Part shown: piece by piece, positions 45,605-54,345 of the stretch
How positions within the stretch are numbered: position 1 is the stretch's first letter
How the letters are laid out: each line of letters starts with the position of its first letter
NCBI GenBank assembly: GCA_011390165.1
Contig: JAABSV010000003.1
Location: forward strand, 1 to 64,000
Reading direction: 5' to 3'
DNA length: 64,000 nt
DNA from: Desulfobulbaceae bacterium
Lineage (GTDB): Bacteria; Desulfobacterota; Desulfobulbia; Desulfobulbales; Desulfocapsaceae
Translations under genes and position numbers: made by a program
The notes under the pieces: model-generated
Told to the model about the DNA's origin: nothing
The model's input: only the letters and a program-made list of their open reading frames with translations
Database searches by the model: none

Positions 45605-46054
45605 ATGGGATTTGTTCATCCGGCCCTGTACTGGCTGATTATCGGTGTCCTCCTTTTTTTTCTCGAGTTGGCACTGCCCGGTTTCATCCTCTTCTTTTTT
45701 GCCCTGGGGGCCCTGGCCACCGCCCTGGTTGCCTGGCTGACCCCGATCTCCATCGCCTGGCAGCTGGCGATCTTCATGATCGGCTCCCTGCTCTCCCTGC
45801 TTGCTCTGCGCAACCTCATCCAGCGGCGCCTCTTCTCTGCGCCGCCGGCCGGTGAAGTGGCCGATGAAGATGTTGCCACGGCGGTTGCCGGAGATCGGGG
45901 GGTGGTCTCTCAAGCCATCCACCCACCGGCCGAGGGGCGGATCAGGTACGCCGGCAGCAGTTGGCGGGCCACCGCCGGCGAGCCGATTGAAGAAGGGGAG
46001 ATAATTGCTGTGGTCAGTCAGAAGGGGCTGGTGATAGAGGTGGAGAAGGTCTGA
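45605..46054 (+). CDS. NfeD-family short membrane protein
   Basis: A 149-residue protein with three to four N-terminal membrane helices and a C-terminal OB-fold (from about residue 85: AVAGDRGVVSQAIHPPAEGRIRYAGSSWRATAGEPIEEGE...VVSQKGLVIEVEKV), the layout of the short NfeD group. NfeD proteins are encoded next to SPFH/stomatin proteins and act with them in membrane microdomains; here the SPFH gene follows 137 bp later. The GAGAGAAGC upstream serves as a modest ribosome-binding site. Confidence 0.9.
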   Translation: MGFVHPALYWLIIGVLLFFLELALPGFILFFFALGALATALVAWLTPISIAWQLAIFMIGSLLSLLALRNLIQRRLFSAPPAGEVADEDVATAVAGDRGVVSQAIHPPAEGRIRYAGSSWRATAGEPIEEGEIIAVVSQKGLVIEVEKV

Positions 46055-46191
46055 ACCGAGAAAACCATTAACACCTTGCTCTATTGCCGCCGCCGACAGC
46101 AGAAAAGGCCAAAAGAGCTGACTCGAACCGCCAGGTATCGCGTGCAGGGTGCTCTCAAGCAGTCGGCGGTGCTACAAAAAGGAGTTCTGCC

Positions 46192-47157
46192 ATGGAAGAA
46201 AATCTGATAGCCCTCGGAGTGATCCTGCTGTTGCTGGTGGTGGTGCTGGTGAAGACCGCCGTGGTTGTGCCCCAGCGATCCGAGTTCGTTGTGGAGCGGT
46301 TGGGGAAGTACCGGACCACCATCAGTGCCGGTTTCCATATCCTCATTCCCTTTCTCGACAAGGTCGCCTATCGGCGGAATCTGAAGGAAGAGCCCATCGA
46401 TATTCCGGCGCAGACCTGTATCACCGCCGACAACGTCACCCTGGAGGTGGATGGCATACTCTATTTGCAGGTGGTCGATGCGAAGATGACCGCCTACGGT
46501 ATCGAAGACTACCGCTACGCCGCCTCACAACTGGCCCAGACCAGTCTGCGCTCGGCAATCGGCAAGATCACCCTCGACAGCACCTTCGAGGCCCGGGAAA
46601 CCTTGAACGGACAGGTGGTTTTGGCCCTTGACGAGGCGGCGACCAACTGGGGGGTGAAGGTGCTCCGCTACGAGATCAAGGATATCAAGCCACCGCGGAC
46701 CGTTCTCGAGGCCATGGAAAAGCAGATGAAGGCGGAGCGGGAGAAACGGGCCGAGATCGCCCGCTCGGAGGGGGAAAAGCAGGCGACCCTCAACCGGGCG
46801 GAGGGTGATCGCGGTGAGGCGATCTTCCTCTCGGAAGGGGAGAAGATCAAACGGATCAACGAGGCGGAAGGGCGGGCGATGGAGATTCTCAAGGTTGCCG
46901 AGGCCACCGCCGAGGGGATCCGCCGGGTGGCGGAGGCGATCTCCGGCCCCGGCGGCCGCGACGCCGCCAACCTGGAGGTCGCTAAACAGTATCTCACCGA
47001 GTTTGGCAAGCTGGCCAAGACCAACAACACCATGATCATCCCCGGCAACCTCTCCGACCTGAGCAGCATGGTTGCTGCCGCGATGACCACCCTGGAACAT
47101 TTCAAACAGGGTAGTGCCGGCGAGAAGGAACCGGTCGAATTCCGGGCCGTGAGTTGA
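46192..47157 (+). CDS. SPFH/stomatin-like membrane protein (QmcA-like)
   Basis: The 321-residue protein has an N-terminal membrane anchor (residues 5-25), an SPFH domain (VPQRSEFVVERLGKYRTTISAGFHILIPFLDKV to about residue 190) and a coiled-coil part with repeated Glu/Ala/Arg units (EKQMKAEREKRAEIARSEGEKQATLNRAEGD). The C-terminal MIIPGNLSDLSSMVAAAMT is common in this group. It forms large membrane assemblies with NfeD and is thought to control membrane proteases. The ATG at 46192 follows AAGGAG. Confidence 0.93.
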   Translation: MEENLIALGVILLLLVVVLVKTAVVVPQRSEFVVERLGKYRTTISAGFHILIPFLDKVAYRRNLKEEPIDIPAQTCITADNVTLEVDGILYLQVVDAKMTAYGIEDYRYAASQLAQTSLRSAIGKITLDSTFEARETLNGQVVLALDEAATNWGVKVLRYEIKDIKPPRTVLEAMEKQMKAEREKRAEIARSEGEKQATLNRAEGDRGEAIFLSEGEKIKRINEAEGRAMEILKVAEATAEGIRRVAEAISGPGGRDAANLEVAKQYLTEFGKLAKTNNTMIIPGNLSDLSSMVAAAMTTLEHFKQGSAGEKEPVEFRAVS

Positions 47158-48110
47158 AGGGCGCAGGAAAGGGGGAGTCCCGGCCGGGTGGAGCACCGCC
47201 ATCCGGCGGGACCGGCCGTCCCCCCCTGATCCTGGTCCACCTGCTCATGCTCCTTGCCGCCTTCCTGGTCTCCACCTCCTTTGTGGTTGGCCGGGCCATT
47301 ACCCATGATCTTGATCCGGCGGTGCTCACCCTGCTTCGCTTTCTCCTTGCCGCCGCCCTCTTTGCCCCCTGGGTCGCGCACCGGCACGGACTCGCCTGCT
47401 CTTTTTCCCTCTTCGCCCGTTGCGCGGTGATCAGCCTCTGTCTGGTGCTCTTCTTCATCGCCATGTTTCTTTCCCTGCGCTATACCACCGCCCTGCACAC
47501 CAGCGTGATATTCGCCCTGGTCCCCTCCATGGCCGGGGGGTATGCCCTGCTCCTCCTTGGTGAACGTCTGGGCAGGGGTGAGTTGCTGGCCCTGTTGTGC
47601 GGTCTCTGCGGGGTGGTCTGGGTGGTGTTTCGGGGGGATATCGGCCAACTGCTGGCGATGGAGTGGAATCGGGGTGACCAGATTTTTTTTCTCGGCTGCT
47701 GCGCCATGGGGCTCTATACGCCGCTGGTCAAGCTTCTCCACCGTGGCGAGCCGATGGTCCGGATGACCTTCTGGGTGCTGGTCACCGGCGGGCTGTGGCT
47801 GCTGCTCCTTACCGGCTACCGGCTGCCGGCGGTGGCCTGGCAGGAGGTGCCGGGGCTGGTCTGGGCCGGCATCCTCTATCTGGCCATCTTCACCACCATC
47901 GTCACCTTTTTTCTCACCCAGTTCGCCGTCCCCCACCTCGGCCCCACCAGGGTGATGGCCTACTCCTACCTCTATCCGGCCCTGGTCCTCCTCCTCGACT
48001 TGGCCCTCGGCCACGGCCTGCCCCCCTTGCGGGTTCTTCCCGGAGTCGTGGTGGTACTGGCGGCGATGCTGGTGCTGATGCGCCAACCCCGTCTGCTTGC
48101 CGGACGTTGA
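47154..48110 (+). CDS. EamA-family (DMT) membrane transporter
   Basis: The 318-residue protein has ten membrane helices in two EamA repeats, with SFVVGRAITHDLDPAVLTLLRFLLAAALFAPW near the start and LGPTRVMAYSYLYPALVLLLD near the end. It is not closely similar to the EamA protein at 5850. A TTG overlapping the SPFH stop codon (TTGA) is used as start because the next in-frame ATG lies inside the first membrane helix; this is uncertain. Substrate unknown. It converges with the J-domain gene. Confidence 0.82.
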   Translation: MKGAGKGESRPGGAPPSGGTGRPPLILVHLLMLLAAFLVSTSFVVGRAITHDLDPAVLTLLRFLLAAALFAPWVAHRHGLACSFSLFARCAVISLCLVLFFIAMFLSLRYTTALHTSVIFALVPSMAGGYALLLLGERLGRGELLALLCGLCGVVWVVFRGDIGQLLAMEWNRGDQIFFLGCCAMGLYTPLVKLLHRGEPMVRMTFWVLVTGGLWLLLLTGYRLPAVAWQEVPGLVWAGILYLAIFTTIVTFFLTQFAVPHLGPTRVMAYSYLYPALVLLLDLALGHGLPPLRVLPGVVVVLAAMLVLMRQPRLLAGR

Positions 48111-48123
48111 CCCCCTTTGCCGC

Positions 48124-48250
48124 TCAGTCGGGCGGCACCGGTGTCTGGTCGTCCAGGGCGGTGCGGATTTTGGCGGTGAGGTTGGCGATGGAAAAGGGCT
48201 TGTCGCTCAACCCTGCCGGGCCTTCGCTGCGGTGCCAAGGATGCTCACTC
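48124..48250 (-). pseudogene. C-terminal remnant of a response-regulator receiver domain
   Basis: A minus-strand frame ends at 48124 and reads GLSDKPFSIANLTAKIRTALDD before its stop. The KPF motif and following helix are the typical end of a CheY-like receiver domain. Upstream the frame merges with the end of the J-domain gene and has no start codon, so about 80% of the domain is missing. The remnant overlaps the J-domain stop by a few bases. Confidence 0.5.
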
Positions 48251-49078
48251 CACCTGCCCCTCCTTCTCCTCCCCCTTGTTGACCAGCCGGAGGTAGAGGT
48301 CGCCCCGGCCGAGGGGACCGGGTCGACCCCGGCCGCGCAGGCGGAGTTGCTGCCCCCCCCTGCTCCCGGGGGGGATCTTCACCTGCAGGGTCTCTTCACC
48401 CTCTTCGGCGTAGACGAGAATCCGCAGGCTTTTGCCCCGATCCAGCTCCTCGCTGGTCAGGGGGGTGTGGTAGGTGATATCCAGCTCCTCCGGGGGGATC
48501 GGTGGCGGCGGGGTGCTGCCGGTTCTTTGCCGGACCTGGCCGAGCAGTTTGCCCACCTGTCGCCCCAGGGAGTGGAGCAGGGGTCCCCCCTGCCTGGCGG
48601 CAATGCCGGCCCGTTTACCGGCCACCCGGGAGAGCAGGGGAGCGGCCAGGGAGCCGACCAGAAAAATGCCGCCGAGGAGGATGCCTGCCTTGCCCCGGAA
48701 AAAGCTGCTCTTGACGAACTGGGCGCTGTAGCGGAAACCGGAGCGCTGAAACTCGCGCAGTAGTCCGGAGAAGAGGGCCTGAAAGCGGGGATCCTGGAAG
48801 AGGTCGCGGAGGATCTCCTCCTGGCTGTAGGAGAAGGGGGTCTCGGGGCCGTCGCCGTAGTTGTTGCCGCGGGTCCGGCAACGTTCGTAGGCCCGCCGTT
48901 TCACCGGGTCGGTGAGCACCCCGTAGGCCTCGGCGATCTCTTTGAACCGCTCCTCTGCCGCCGGGTCATCCGGGTTGCGGTCGGGATGGTAGCGCATTGC
49001 CAGCCGGCGGTAGCTTCTGCGCAGTTCCTCCTCGTCACTGTTCGGGGTGATGCCGAGAATCTGGTAGTAGTCTTTCAT
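48245..49078 (-). CDS. DnaJ-like J-domain protein
   Basis: The 277-residue protein has an N-terminal J domain (residues 3-68, with the HPD motif at 31-33), which stimulates DnaK-type ATPases. It lacks the zinc-finger region of DnaJ. A hydrophobic segment around residues 130-155 ([20 protein letters not shown]) may be a membrane helix. The C-terminal part (from about residue 195) resembles the DnaJ substrate-binding domain: [37 protein letters not shown]. It may thus recruit DnaK to a membrane site. Confidence 0.86.
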   Translation of the reverse strand: MKDYYQILGITPNSDEEELRRSYRRLAMRYHPDRNPDDPAAEERFKEIAEAYGVLTDPVKRRAYERCRTRGNNYGDGPETPFSYSQEEILRDLFQDPRFQALFSGLLREFQRSGFRYSAQFVKSSFFRGKAGILLGGIFLVGSLAAPLLSRVAGKRAGIAARQGGPLLHSLGRQVGKLLGQVRQRTGSTPPPPIPPEELDITYHTPLTSEELDRGKSLRILVYAEEGEETLQVKIPPGSRGGQQLRLRGRGRPGPLGRGDLYLRLVNKGEEKEGQVE

Positions 49079-49233
49079 CGTCTGGTCGATGCCTGGGAGG
49101 GAGTGGTCCCCATCCTCCTGGCCGGAAGGAATGGGTGGGTACCAGCCTGACCAATTGTAAATCGGTTTCGGTCAAATAACAATACAATCCGAACGGATCT
49201 CTATCCGGGCAGGCCGCTCCGTGGGTATCGCTC

Positions 49234-49375
49234 GTACTCGTTTACCGGTATGCGGCAAAAGGATGCCGAACCCGAATCTGTACCCCTATGTCCAGAATTC
49301 CTGGTTCGTTCAGGCAGAACACCGAGCTGGAATTGGCCTTAAAAGGTGGCTTGAGCCGGCGAAAAAGAGGGCCAG
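49234..49375 (-). repeat. Dispersed repeat, degraded copy 5 (reverse orientation)
   Basis: Read on the minus strand this is a degraded copy of the element. The GTACTCGTTTACCGG, ATGCGGCAAAAGG and CCTGGTTCGTTCAGG blocks are clear, but the far terminus is degenerate and the left inverted-repeat arm is not recognisable. It lies in the 412-bp gap between the J-domain gene and the YrbL-like genes. The rest of the gap holds no supported gene. Confidence 0.65.
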
Positions 49376-49490
49376 ACCCGGCGAAAATAAAGGAACTGAA
49401 GAACGGCTGCCATCGCACCAGCCGGCCCGGGGAAGGGCGGAGGCTGGGGCCCTGGTCGGAGGGTGGTTGAAGTCCCCCCGGGGAGGGCGG

Positions 49491-50126
49491 TCAAGGGGCA
49501 GGTGGCGGGTGGCGGAGGGCGTGGAAATGACGGATGCGGCTCAACAACTGGCGGGCCCGCCGCCGCCGTTTGCGTCTCGCCAGACAGGGGATGTAGCTCG
49601 AGAAGGGGATGAACTCGTTGTTGTCGTAGCGCCCCTTGAGGTCGAGGAACACTGGTCGGTACACCCCGTCCGCCTGCCGCTGCAGGGCGATGTTTTTCAG
49701 GTTGAGGTCAAAGAGCCAGATATCTTTTTCCTCCAGGTAGCGGCAGAACTGCCCGGCGATGGCCAGGAGGAAGGAGAGATCGGGCTCTTCAGGGGAATGG
49801 ATATGGTCCCAGATGGTCCGGGAAATGGTGCCGTCGACATCCCGGATACAGTCGCAGACAAGGCCCTCGCCGAGGGTGGTGGCGACCAGCCCGTGGCAGT
49901 GGCTGACCCACTCCAGGCGGCCATGCCGGCGGAGCAGGAAGCGGTACCCCTTCAGCTCCTTGTGGTTGGCCTGAAGTTGGACTTTGGCCTGGCCGGCGGC
50001 GACCTTGACGACCAGCTCGGGGCTATCAGGGTGGTGGTAGCAGGCGCGGAGTTGTCCCCGGCCGAGGAGCAGCCTCTCATCGAGGTGCAGCGGAGGGCCG
50101 CTCGGCGCTCCCTTTTTCGGCCCCAT
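49491..50126 (-). CDS. YrbL-like kinase-fold protein, copy 1
   Basis: The 211-residue protein matches the YrbL (PhoP regulatory network protein) family, which has a protein-kinase-like fold. The N-terminal LLLGRGQLRACYHHPDSPELVVKV resembles a glycine loop followed by the ATP-binding Lys, and WLFDLNLKNIALQ resembles a catalytic loop. Such proteins may phosphorylate LPS or envelope sugars, but this is not proven. It is 7 bp downstream of a paralogue on the same strand, both behind msbA. Confidence 0.75.
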   Translation of the reverse strand: MGPKKGAPSGPPLHLDERLLLGRGQLRACYHHPDSPELVVKVAAGQAKVQLQANHKELKGYRFLLRRHGRLEWVSHCHGLVATTLGEGLVCDCIRDVDGTISRTIWDHIHSPEEPDLSFLLAIAGQFCRYLEEKDIWLFDLNLKNIALQRQADGVYRPVFLDLKGRYDNNEFIPFSSYIPCLARRKRRRRARQLLSRIRHFHALRHPPPAP

Positions 50127-50133
50127 TGCGCGT

Positions 50134-50772
50134 CTACCCCCGGTTCATGGTTGTGCGGCCGGCGGCGGCAAAGACCCCCTGGAGAAGGGGGCTGACCTCG
50201 ATGTAGCGCCGCCATTTCCGGTTGATGTCCCGTCTGGCCCAGTAGCCGAACCAGTCGGCCATCTTGATGAAACTGGAGTTGCCGATGCCGTCGATGATCA
50301 CCAGCCTCGCCTTTGCCGGTTCCGGGTAGTGGACCACCAGGTTGTGCAGGGCCGGGTCGGAGACGATGATCCGGTGTCGCAGCAGATGCTGGTGCAGTTC
50401 GCTGAGCAGTTCGACGATCGCCAGCGGTTGCAGTTGCCGCCGGCAGCTGTCGGCCGGCGCGCCCGGCAGAGAACTGGCCAGGCTCCTGGAGCAGTGGCCA
50501 TCATGGTCGCGAACCAGGGTAAAGAGGGCCCCGGGGCCGAGGTTGGTCGGGCACCAGCCGAAAAAACGGGTCATCCGGGTGAAGGGCTTGCCCTGGCGAT
50601 GGTAGCGGCGCAGGTAACGGCACTCGCGGTTGACCGAGCGCCACCGCCGTGGGTCGTGGACGATCTTCACACAGCGCCCCGGGTCCTCGGGGTGTTGGAA
50701 CACCTCCCGGACCCCGCCCCTGCCGATGCGCAGGCTGCTGTCGAGATGGAGTATCGGCTGCCGCTTGACCAT
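50134..50772 (-). CDS. YrbL-like kinase-fold protein, copy 2
   Basis: The 212-residue protein is a diverged paralogue of the downstream gene. It shares the glycine-loop region SLRIGRGGVREVFQHPEDPGRCVKI and a catalytic-loop-like segment RHRIIVSDPALHNLVV followed by VIIDGIGN (possible DFG equivalent). The two proteins align over their whole length, showing an old tandem duplication. It lies 61 bp after msbA, so a single transcript for lipid A export and envelope modification is likely. Confidence 0.76.
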   Translation of the reverse strand: MVKRQPILHLDSSLRIGRGGVREVFQHPEDPGRCVKIVHDPRRWRSVNRECRYLRRYHRQGKPFTRMTRFFGWCPTNLGPGALFTLVRDHDGHCSRSLASSLPGAPADSCRRQLQPLAIVELLSELHQHLLRHRIIVSDPALHNLVVHYPEPAKARLVIIDGIGNSSFIKMADWFGYWARRDINRKWRRYIEVSPLLQGVFAAAGRTTMNRG

Positions 50773-50833
50773 ATCCGCCCGCTGCTCCTTGGTTCCCCGC
50801 TGCTGCTGCCGGCATCAATGGCCGGCGGCCTTT

Positions 50834-52555
50834 TCACTGCATGGTATAGAGATTTCTGTATTCGCCCGCCAAGGCCATCAGGCTGTCGTGGTTGCCCTGC
50901 TCAACGATCTCACCCTCCTTGATGACGATGATTCTCGAGGCATTCTTGATGGTGGAGAGGCGGTGGGCGATCACCAGGGTGGTCCGGTCCTTCATCAGAT
51001 TTTCCAGGGCCTTCTGGACCTCCCGCTCCGATTCGGTGTCGAGGGCGGAGGTGGCCTCGTCGAGGATGAGGATCGGGGCGTTCTTCAGAATGGCCCGGGC
51101 GATGGAGAGCCGCTGCTGCTGGCCGCCGGACAGTCTGGCGCCACTTTCGCCGATAACGGTATCAAAGCCCTGCGGCAGGGCCTCTATGAAGTCGTAGGCG
51201 TGGGCCGCCCGGGCCGCTTCATGTATTGCAGCCAGGGGGGCCAGTCGGTCACCGTAGGCGATGTTGTTGCGCACCGTGTCGTTGAAGAGGATGGTCTGCT
51301 GGGTGACCATGGCGATCTGGGCCCGCAGGGAGGAGACGGTGACCTCACGGATATCGGTGCCGTCGATGAGGATGCTCCCCTCGCTCAAATCGAGGAAGCG
51401 GGGAATGAGGTTGGTGAGGGTGGTCTTGCCGCCGCCACTGGGGCCGACGATGGCCAGGGCCTCGCCGCAGGCAACGGTGAGGGAGATGTTCTTCAGTACC
51501 GCTTTCTCGTTATTGTAGCGATAGCTGATGTCCCGCAATTCGATCGTCTTGCGAAACGGTGGCAGGGGCAGAGCCCCCGGTTTATCGGCGATTTCCGGTT
51601 CGATGTCGAGAATGGCGTAGATGCGGGTGGCGGCGGCGAGCCCGCGTTGGATCATCGAATTGATCCGGGTGACCCCCTTCACCGGTTCGTAGGCGGCGAT
51701 CAGGGCGGTAAGGAAGGCGAAAAAGGTTCCCGGGGTGGCGGTGCCATTGATCACCTCCAGGCCGCCGAACCAGATGATCACGGCAATGGCCACACCGCCG
51801 ATGAACTCCATCAGCGGGTGCTGGATGCAGCGGTAGCGGGCATCGTTCATGGTCAACCCGTACAGCCTCTCCACCTGCCGGGAGAAGCGGTTGCCCTCGT
51901 ACTCCTCGTTGGTGAAGGCCTTGACGATCCGGCTGCCGGTGATCGTCTCGTGGAGGATGTTGGAGGTGTTGGCGGTCTCCTCCTGGGTCCTGGTGCTTAA
52001 CTTCCGGAACAGCTGCCCGAACTTGATGATCGGGTAGGCGGCCACCGGCAGGACAACGAAGGAGATCATCGCCAGCCGCCAGTTCATATAGAAGACTACC
52101 CCGAGGAGGATGATTACCTGGAAGAAATCGCGCACCAGCCCGACCAGGGCATTGGAGACAGCTTGCTGAAGCAGCGACACATCGGAGATGATCCGGCTCA
52201 TCAGGGTGCCGGTGGGCATGGTGTTGAAAAAGGAGAGGGACTGGCGGTGGATGTGGTTGAAGATGGCCAGGCGGAAATCGCGGATCACCGACTGGCCGAC
52301 CTGTTCGAGGAGGATGGTATAGAGGTAGTAGGCGACCCCCTTCAGGCAGAAGATTGCTACCACCACGATGGGTAGCAGCTTGAGAAAAAAGGTGTCCTTG
52401 GCGATGAAAATCTTGTCGAGAAGGTCTTTGACCAGCCAGGCCTGAGCCCCGGTGAAGGCGGCGACCAGAATCATCGCCAGCATCGCCACCAGCAGCTTTC
52501 CCCGGTATGGTGCAACCACCTTCAGCAGGCGGCTGACAAGTTCTTTATTGTCCAT
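50834..52555 (-). CDS. msbA: Lipid A export ABC transporter MsbA
   Basis: MsbA flips lipid A-core across the inner membrane. The 573-residue protein has a six-helix ABC exporter domain (residues 1-310) and an ATPase domain with Walker A GPSGGGKTT, signature ARLSGGQQQRLSIARAI, Walker B ILILDEATSALD and the H-loop VIAHRLST. Length and layout fit the homodimeric half-transporter. Lipid A as substrate is supported by the adjacent YrbL-like and glycosyltransferase genes, though other exporters of the same class cannot be excluded. Confidence 0.9.
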   Translation of the reverse strand: MDNKELVSRLLKVVAPYRGKLLVAMLAMILVAAFTGAQAWLVKDLLDKIFIAKDTFFLKLLPIVVVAIFCLKGVAYYLYTILLEQVGQSVIRDFRLAIFNHIHRQSLSFFNTMPTGTLMSRIISDVSLLQQAVSNALVGLVRDFFQVIILLGVVFYMNWRLAMISFVVLPVAAYPIIKFGQLFRKLSTRTQEETANTSNILHETITGSRIVKAFTNEEYEGNRFSRQVERLYGLTMNDARYRCIQHPLMEFIGGVAIAVIIWFGGLEVINGTATPGTFFAFLTALIAAYEPVKGVTRINSMIQRGLAAATRIYAILDIEPEIADKPGALPLPPFRKTIELRDISYRYNNEKAVLKNISLTVACGEALAIVGPSGGGKTTLTNLIPRFLDLSEGSILIDGTDIREVTVSSLRAQIAMVTQQTILFNDTVRNNIAYGDRLAPLAAIHEAARAAHAYDFIEALPQGFDTVIGESGARLSGGQQQRLSIARAILKNAPILILDEATSALDTESEREVQKALENLMKDRTTLVIAHRLSTIKNASRIIVIKEGEIVEQGNHDSLMALAGEYRNLYTMQ

Positions 52556-52606
52556 AGTTGTTTGTAGGTGTCCAGAAGGGGCAAAAACCCTGATTGTTGG
52601 AAAAAA

Positions 52607-52766
52607 GGGAATCGTTCACCGGAATGCAGCAAAAGGTTGCGAAACCCGGATTTGTACCCGTTCATCCAGTGCTCCAGGTTCGTTCAGGCCGCCAAGCTAG
52701 AGTTGGTTCTGTTGGCTCTGTGAGGTGGCCTGAGCGGTTGAAAATGGGGTGCTGGTGAACCGGTAC
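52607..52766 (-). repeat. Dispersed repeat, complete copy 6 (reverse orientation)
   Basis: A 160-bp copy in reverse orientation. It starts GGGAATCGTTCACCGGAATG and finishes GGTGCTGGTGAACCGGTACG, giving both inverted-repeat arms. Internal blocks CCGTTCATCCAGTGCTCCAGG and GGCCTGAGCGGTTGAAAATGGGG match the plus-strand copies. It lies directly upstream of msbA on the divergent side. Confidence 0.82.
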
Positions 52767-53004
52767 GAAAAAAGGTTGTCGGCCGGAGGGTGGGGTGGTC
52801 GGTGTGCCAGCCCCGGCCACGACCCAGCCAACTTCTCAAGGAGAGCATGGCACAGAGCAACCGACTACCAGTAAGGCTTTTACCCTAAGGGTTGTCCTGC
52901 TGCAAAGAGTGTTTTTTCGAAAACTTCTCGCCAGACCGGTCCCGGTATGGAATAGTCAGACCGCTGCCTGTCGAGAAACCACTCTTTTTACCGAAAATAT
53001 CGCC
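52767..53004 (+). other. Leader region of the glycosyltransferase gene
   Basis: This 238-bp stretch between the repeat copy and the GTG start has no normal-sized gene. An ATG at 52847 with a strong AAGGAG site opens a 13-codon frame (MAQSNRLPVRLLP) ending at 52888. Imperfect inverted segments follow, TCTCGCCAGACCGGTC near 52926 against AGACCGCTGCCTGTCGAGA near 52958, with outer AAAGAGTG (52904) and CACTCTTT (52980). It may be a structured leader, but could also be decayed sequence. Confidence 0.3.
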
Positions 53005-54102
53005 GTGACCACAACAGTGCCGGGAAAAACAATACTCTGCTGGGGGAGGTTTGACCGCCACTACTCCCGCAACCGGATTCTCCGCCAGCTGCTCACCGAG
53101 GCCGGCTGGACCGTACAGGAGTTTCTGCCCCGGGTCTCGGAACTCGGCGGTCTGGAGGCGATGCTGCGTGGGGTGGCCCGGCCGGATGCGCTCTGGGTGC
53201 CGGCCTTTCGTCAGCGGGATTTCCCCGCCGCCCGCCGCTTCGCCAGCCGCCACCGTATTCCTCTGCTCTTCGATCCGCTGATCAGTGCCTGGGACAAGGC
53301 GGTGCATGAGCGGCAAAAATTTTCCGAAGAGAGTTTTCGGGCCGGCCGCCTGCTGCGGGCTGAGAGGCAACTTTTTTCCCGGGCCGACCTGCTTCTGGCC
53401 GATACCGCCCCCCATGCCCGCTTTTTCGTGGAAAAACTCCATGCCCCGGCAGCGAGCACCTTCGTGGTACCGGTGGGGGCGGAGGAGGGCATCTTCACCT
53501 GCCAGCCGCCCGCCGGGTCGGCCACCCGGGCCGGCGGGCGGCCGGAGATTCTCTTTTACGGCAGCTTCATCGGCCTGCAGGGGAGCAGAACCATTGCCGC
53601 CGCCGCCAGGTTGGTGCCGGAGGCCTCTTGGGTGCTGCTGGGCGACGGGCCGGAGCGTCAGGCCTGCACCGAGTTGGCGGCCGGCCACCCCCAGATCCGT
53701 TTCGAGCCGCCCATTCCCTACCGGGATCTTCCCGGGCGGATCGCCCGCGCCGATCTTCTCCTGGGGGTCTTTGGCCCTTCGGCGAAGGCCGCCCGGGTGA
53801 TCCCCAACAAGGTCTATCAAGCCCTGGCCTGCGGCCGGCCGGTGCTGACCAGAGAGTCCCCCGCCTACCCGGAAGAGCTGGTGCAGGACCCGGAGAGTGG
53901 TATCGCCTTTGTCCCAGCCGCCGACCCCGAGGCCCTGGCGACGGCGGCAAGAGAGCTCATCGCCGACCCGAACCGCCTTGCCCGGGCGGCCGGCTGGGCA
54001 AGAGGAAGCTATGAGAAATGGTTCTCCACCGAGCAGCTTCGCCGGGCCCTGGCGGTGGTTCTCGCCCGCCTCGATTGTCTGGTGGTGGCCGATCATGCCT
54101 AA
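53005..54102 (+). CDS. Family 4-like glycosyltransferase
   Basis: A 365-residue GT-B protein. The first half has an N-terminal CWGRFDRHYSRNRIL segment, and the second half the sugar-nucleotide domain ILFYGSFIGLQGSRTIAAAARLVPEASWVLLGDGPE, then ARADLLLGVFG and IPNKVYQALACGRPVLTRESPAYPEEL, with the donor-binding acidic residue near the end. It would add a sugar to an LPS core or exopolysaccharide. A GTG at 53005 is taken as start because homology begins there, but its ribosome-binding site is poor; the frame is open upstream without coding character. Confidence 0.8.
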   Translation: MTTTVPGKTILCWGRFDRHYSRNRILRQLLTEAGWTVQEFLPRVSELGGLEAMLRGVARPDALWVPAFRQRDFPAARRFASRHRIPLLFDPLISAWDKAVHERQKFSEESFRAGRLLRAERQLFSRADLLLADTAPHARFFVEKLHAPAASTFVVPVGAEEGIFTCQPPAGSATRAGGRPEILFYGSFIGLQGSRTIAAAARLVPEASWVLLGDGPERQACTELAAGHPQIRFEPPIPYRDLPGRIARADLLLGVFGPSAKAARVIPNKVYQALACGRPVLTRESPAYPEELVQDPESGIAFVPAADPEALATAARELIADPNRLARAAGWARGSYEKWFSTEQLRRALAVVLARLDCLVVADHA

Positions 54103-54120
54103 TGTTCAGCACGGTGGCAA

Positions 54121-54262
54121 GCTGGTCGGCTTTGCCTTCGGCTGTATCGCCAAGGCCCGGCCGAGTGGTGAACAAGGCCCTCAGAATTACCGACATGGCT
54201 GCCGGCCTCGCCGGCTGGCCGATCAGCCCGAAGAGCAACAGTCGAAGGCAAGGCCGACCAGC
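54121..54262. repeat. 142-bp element with 24-bp inverted ends
   Basis: GCTGGTCGGCTTTGCCTTCGGCTG at 54121-54144 is repeated in inverse orientation at 54239-54262 with 22 of 24 bases matching. The 94 bases between are not symmetric. It lies between two glycosyltransferase genes. It is unrelated in sequence to the other dispersed repeat and may be a small non-autonomous element or a long mRNA hairpin. Confidence 0.5.
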
Positions 54263-54345
54263 CGTAACTGAGCAAGGTTCATTAAAAACAAGGAGAACGG
54301 GGCCGGAGGTGCCATTCGGGCGCCCTGGCCCCTGAAAAGACTGCG

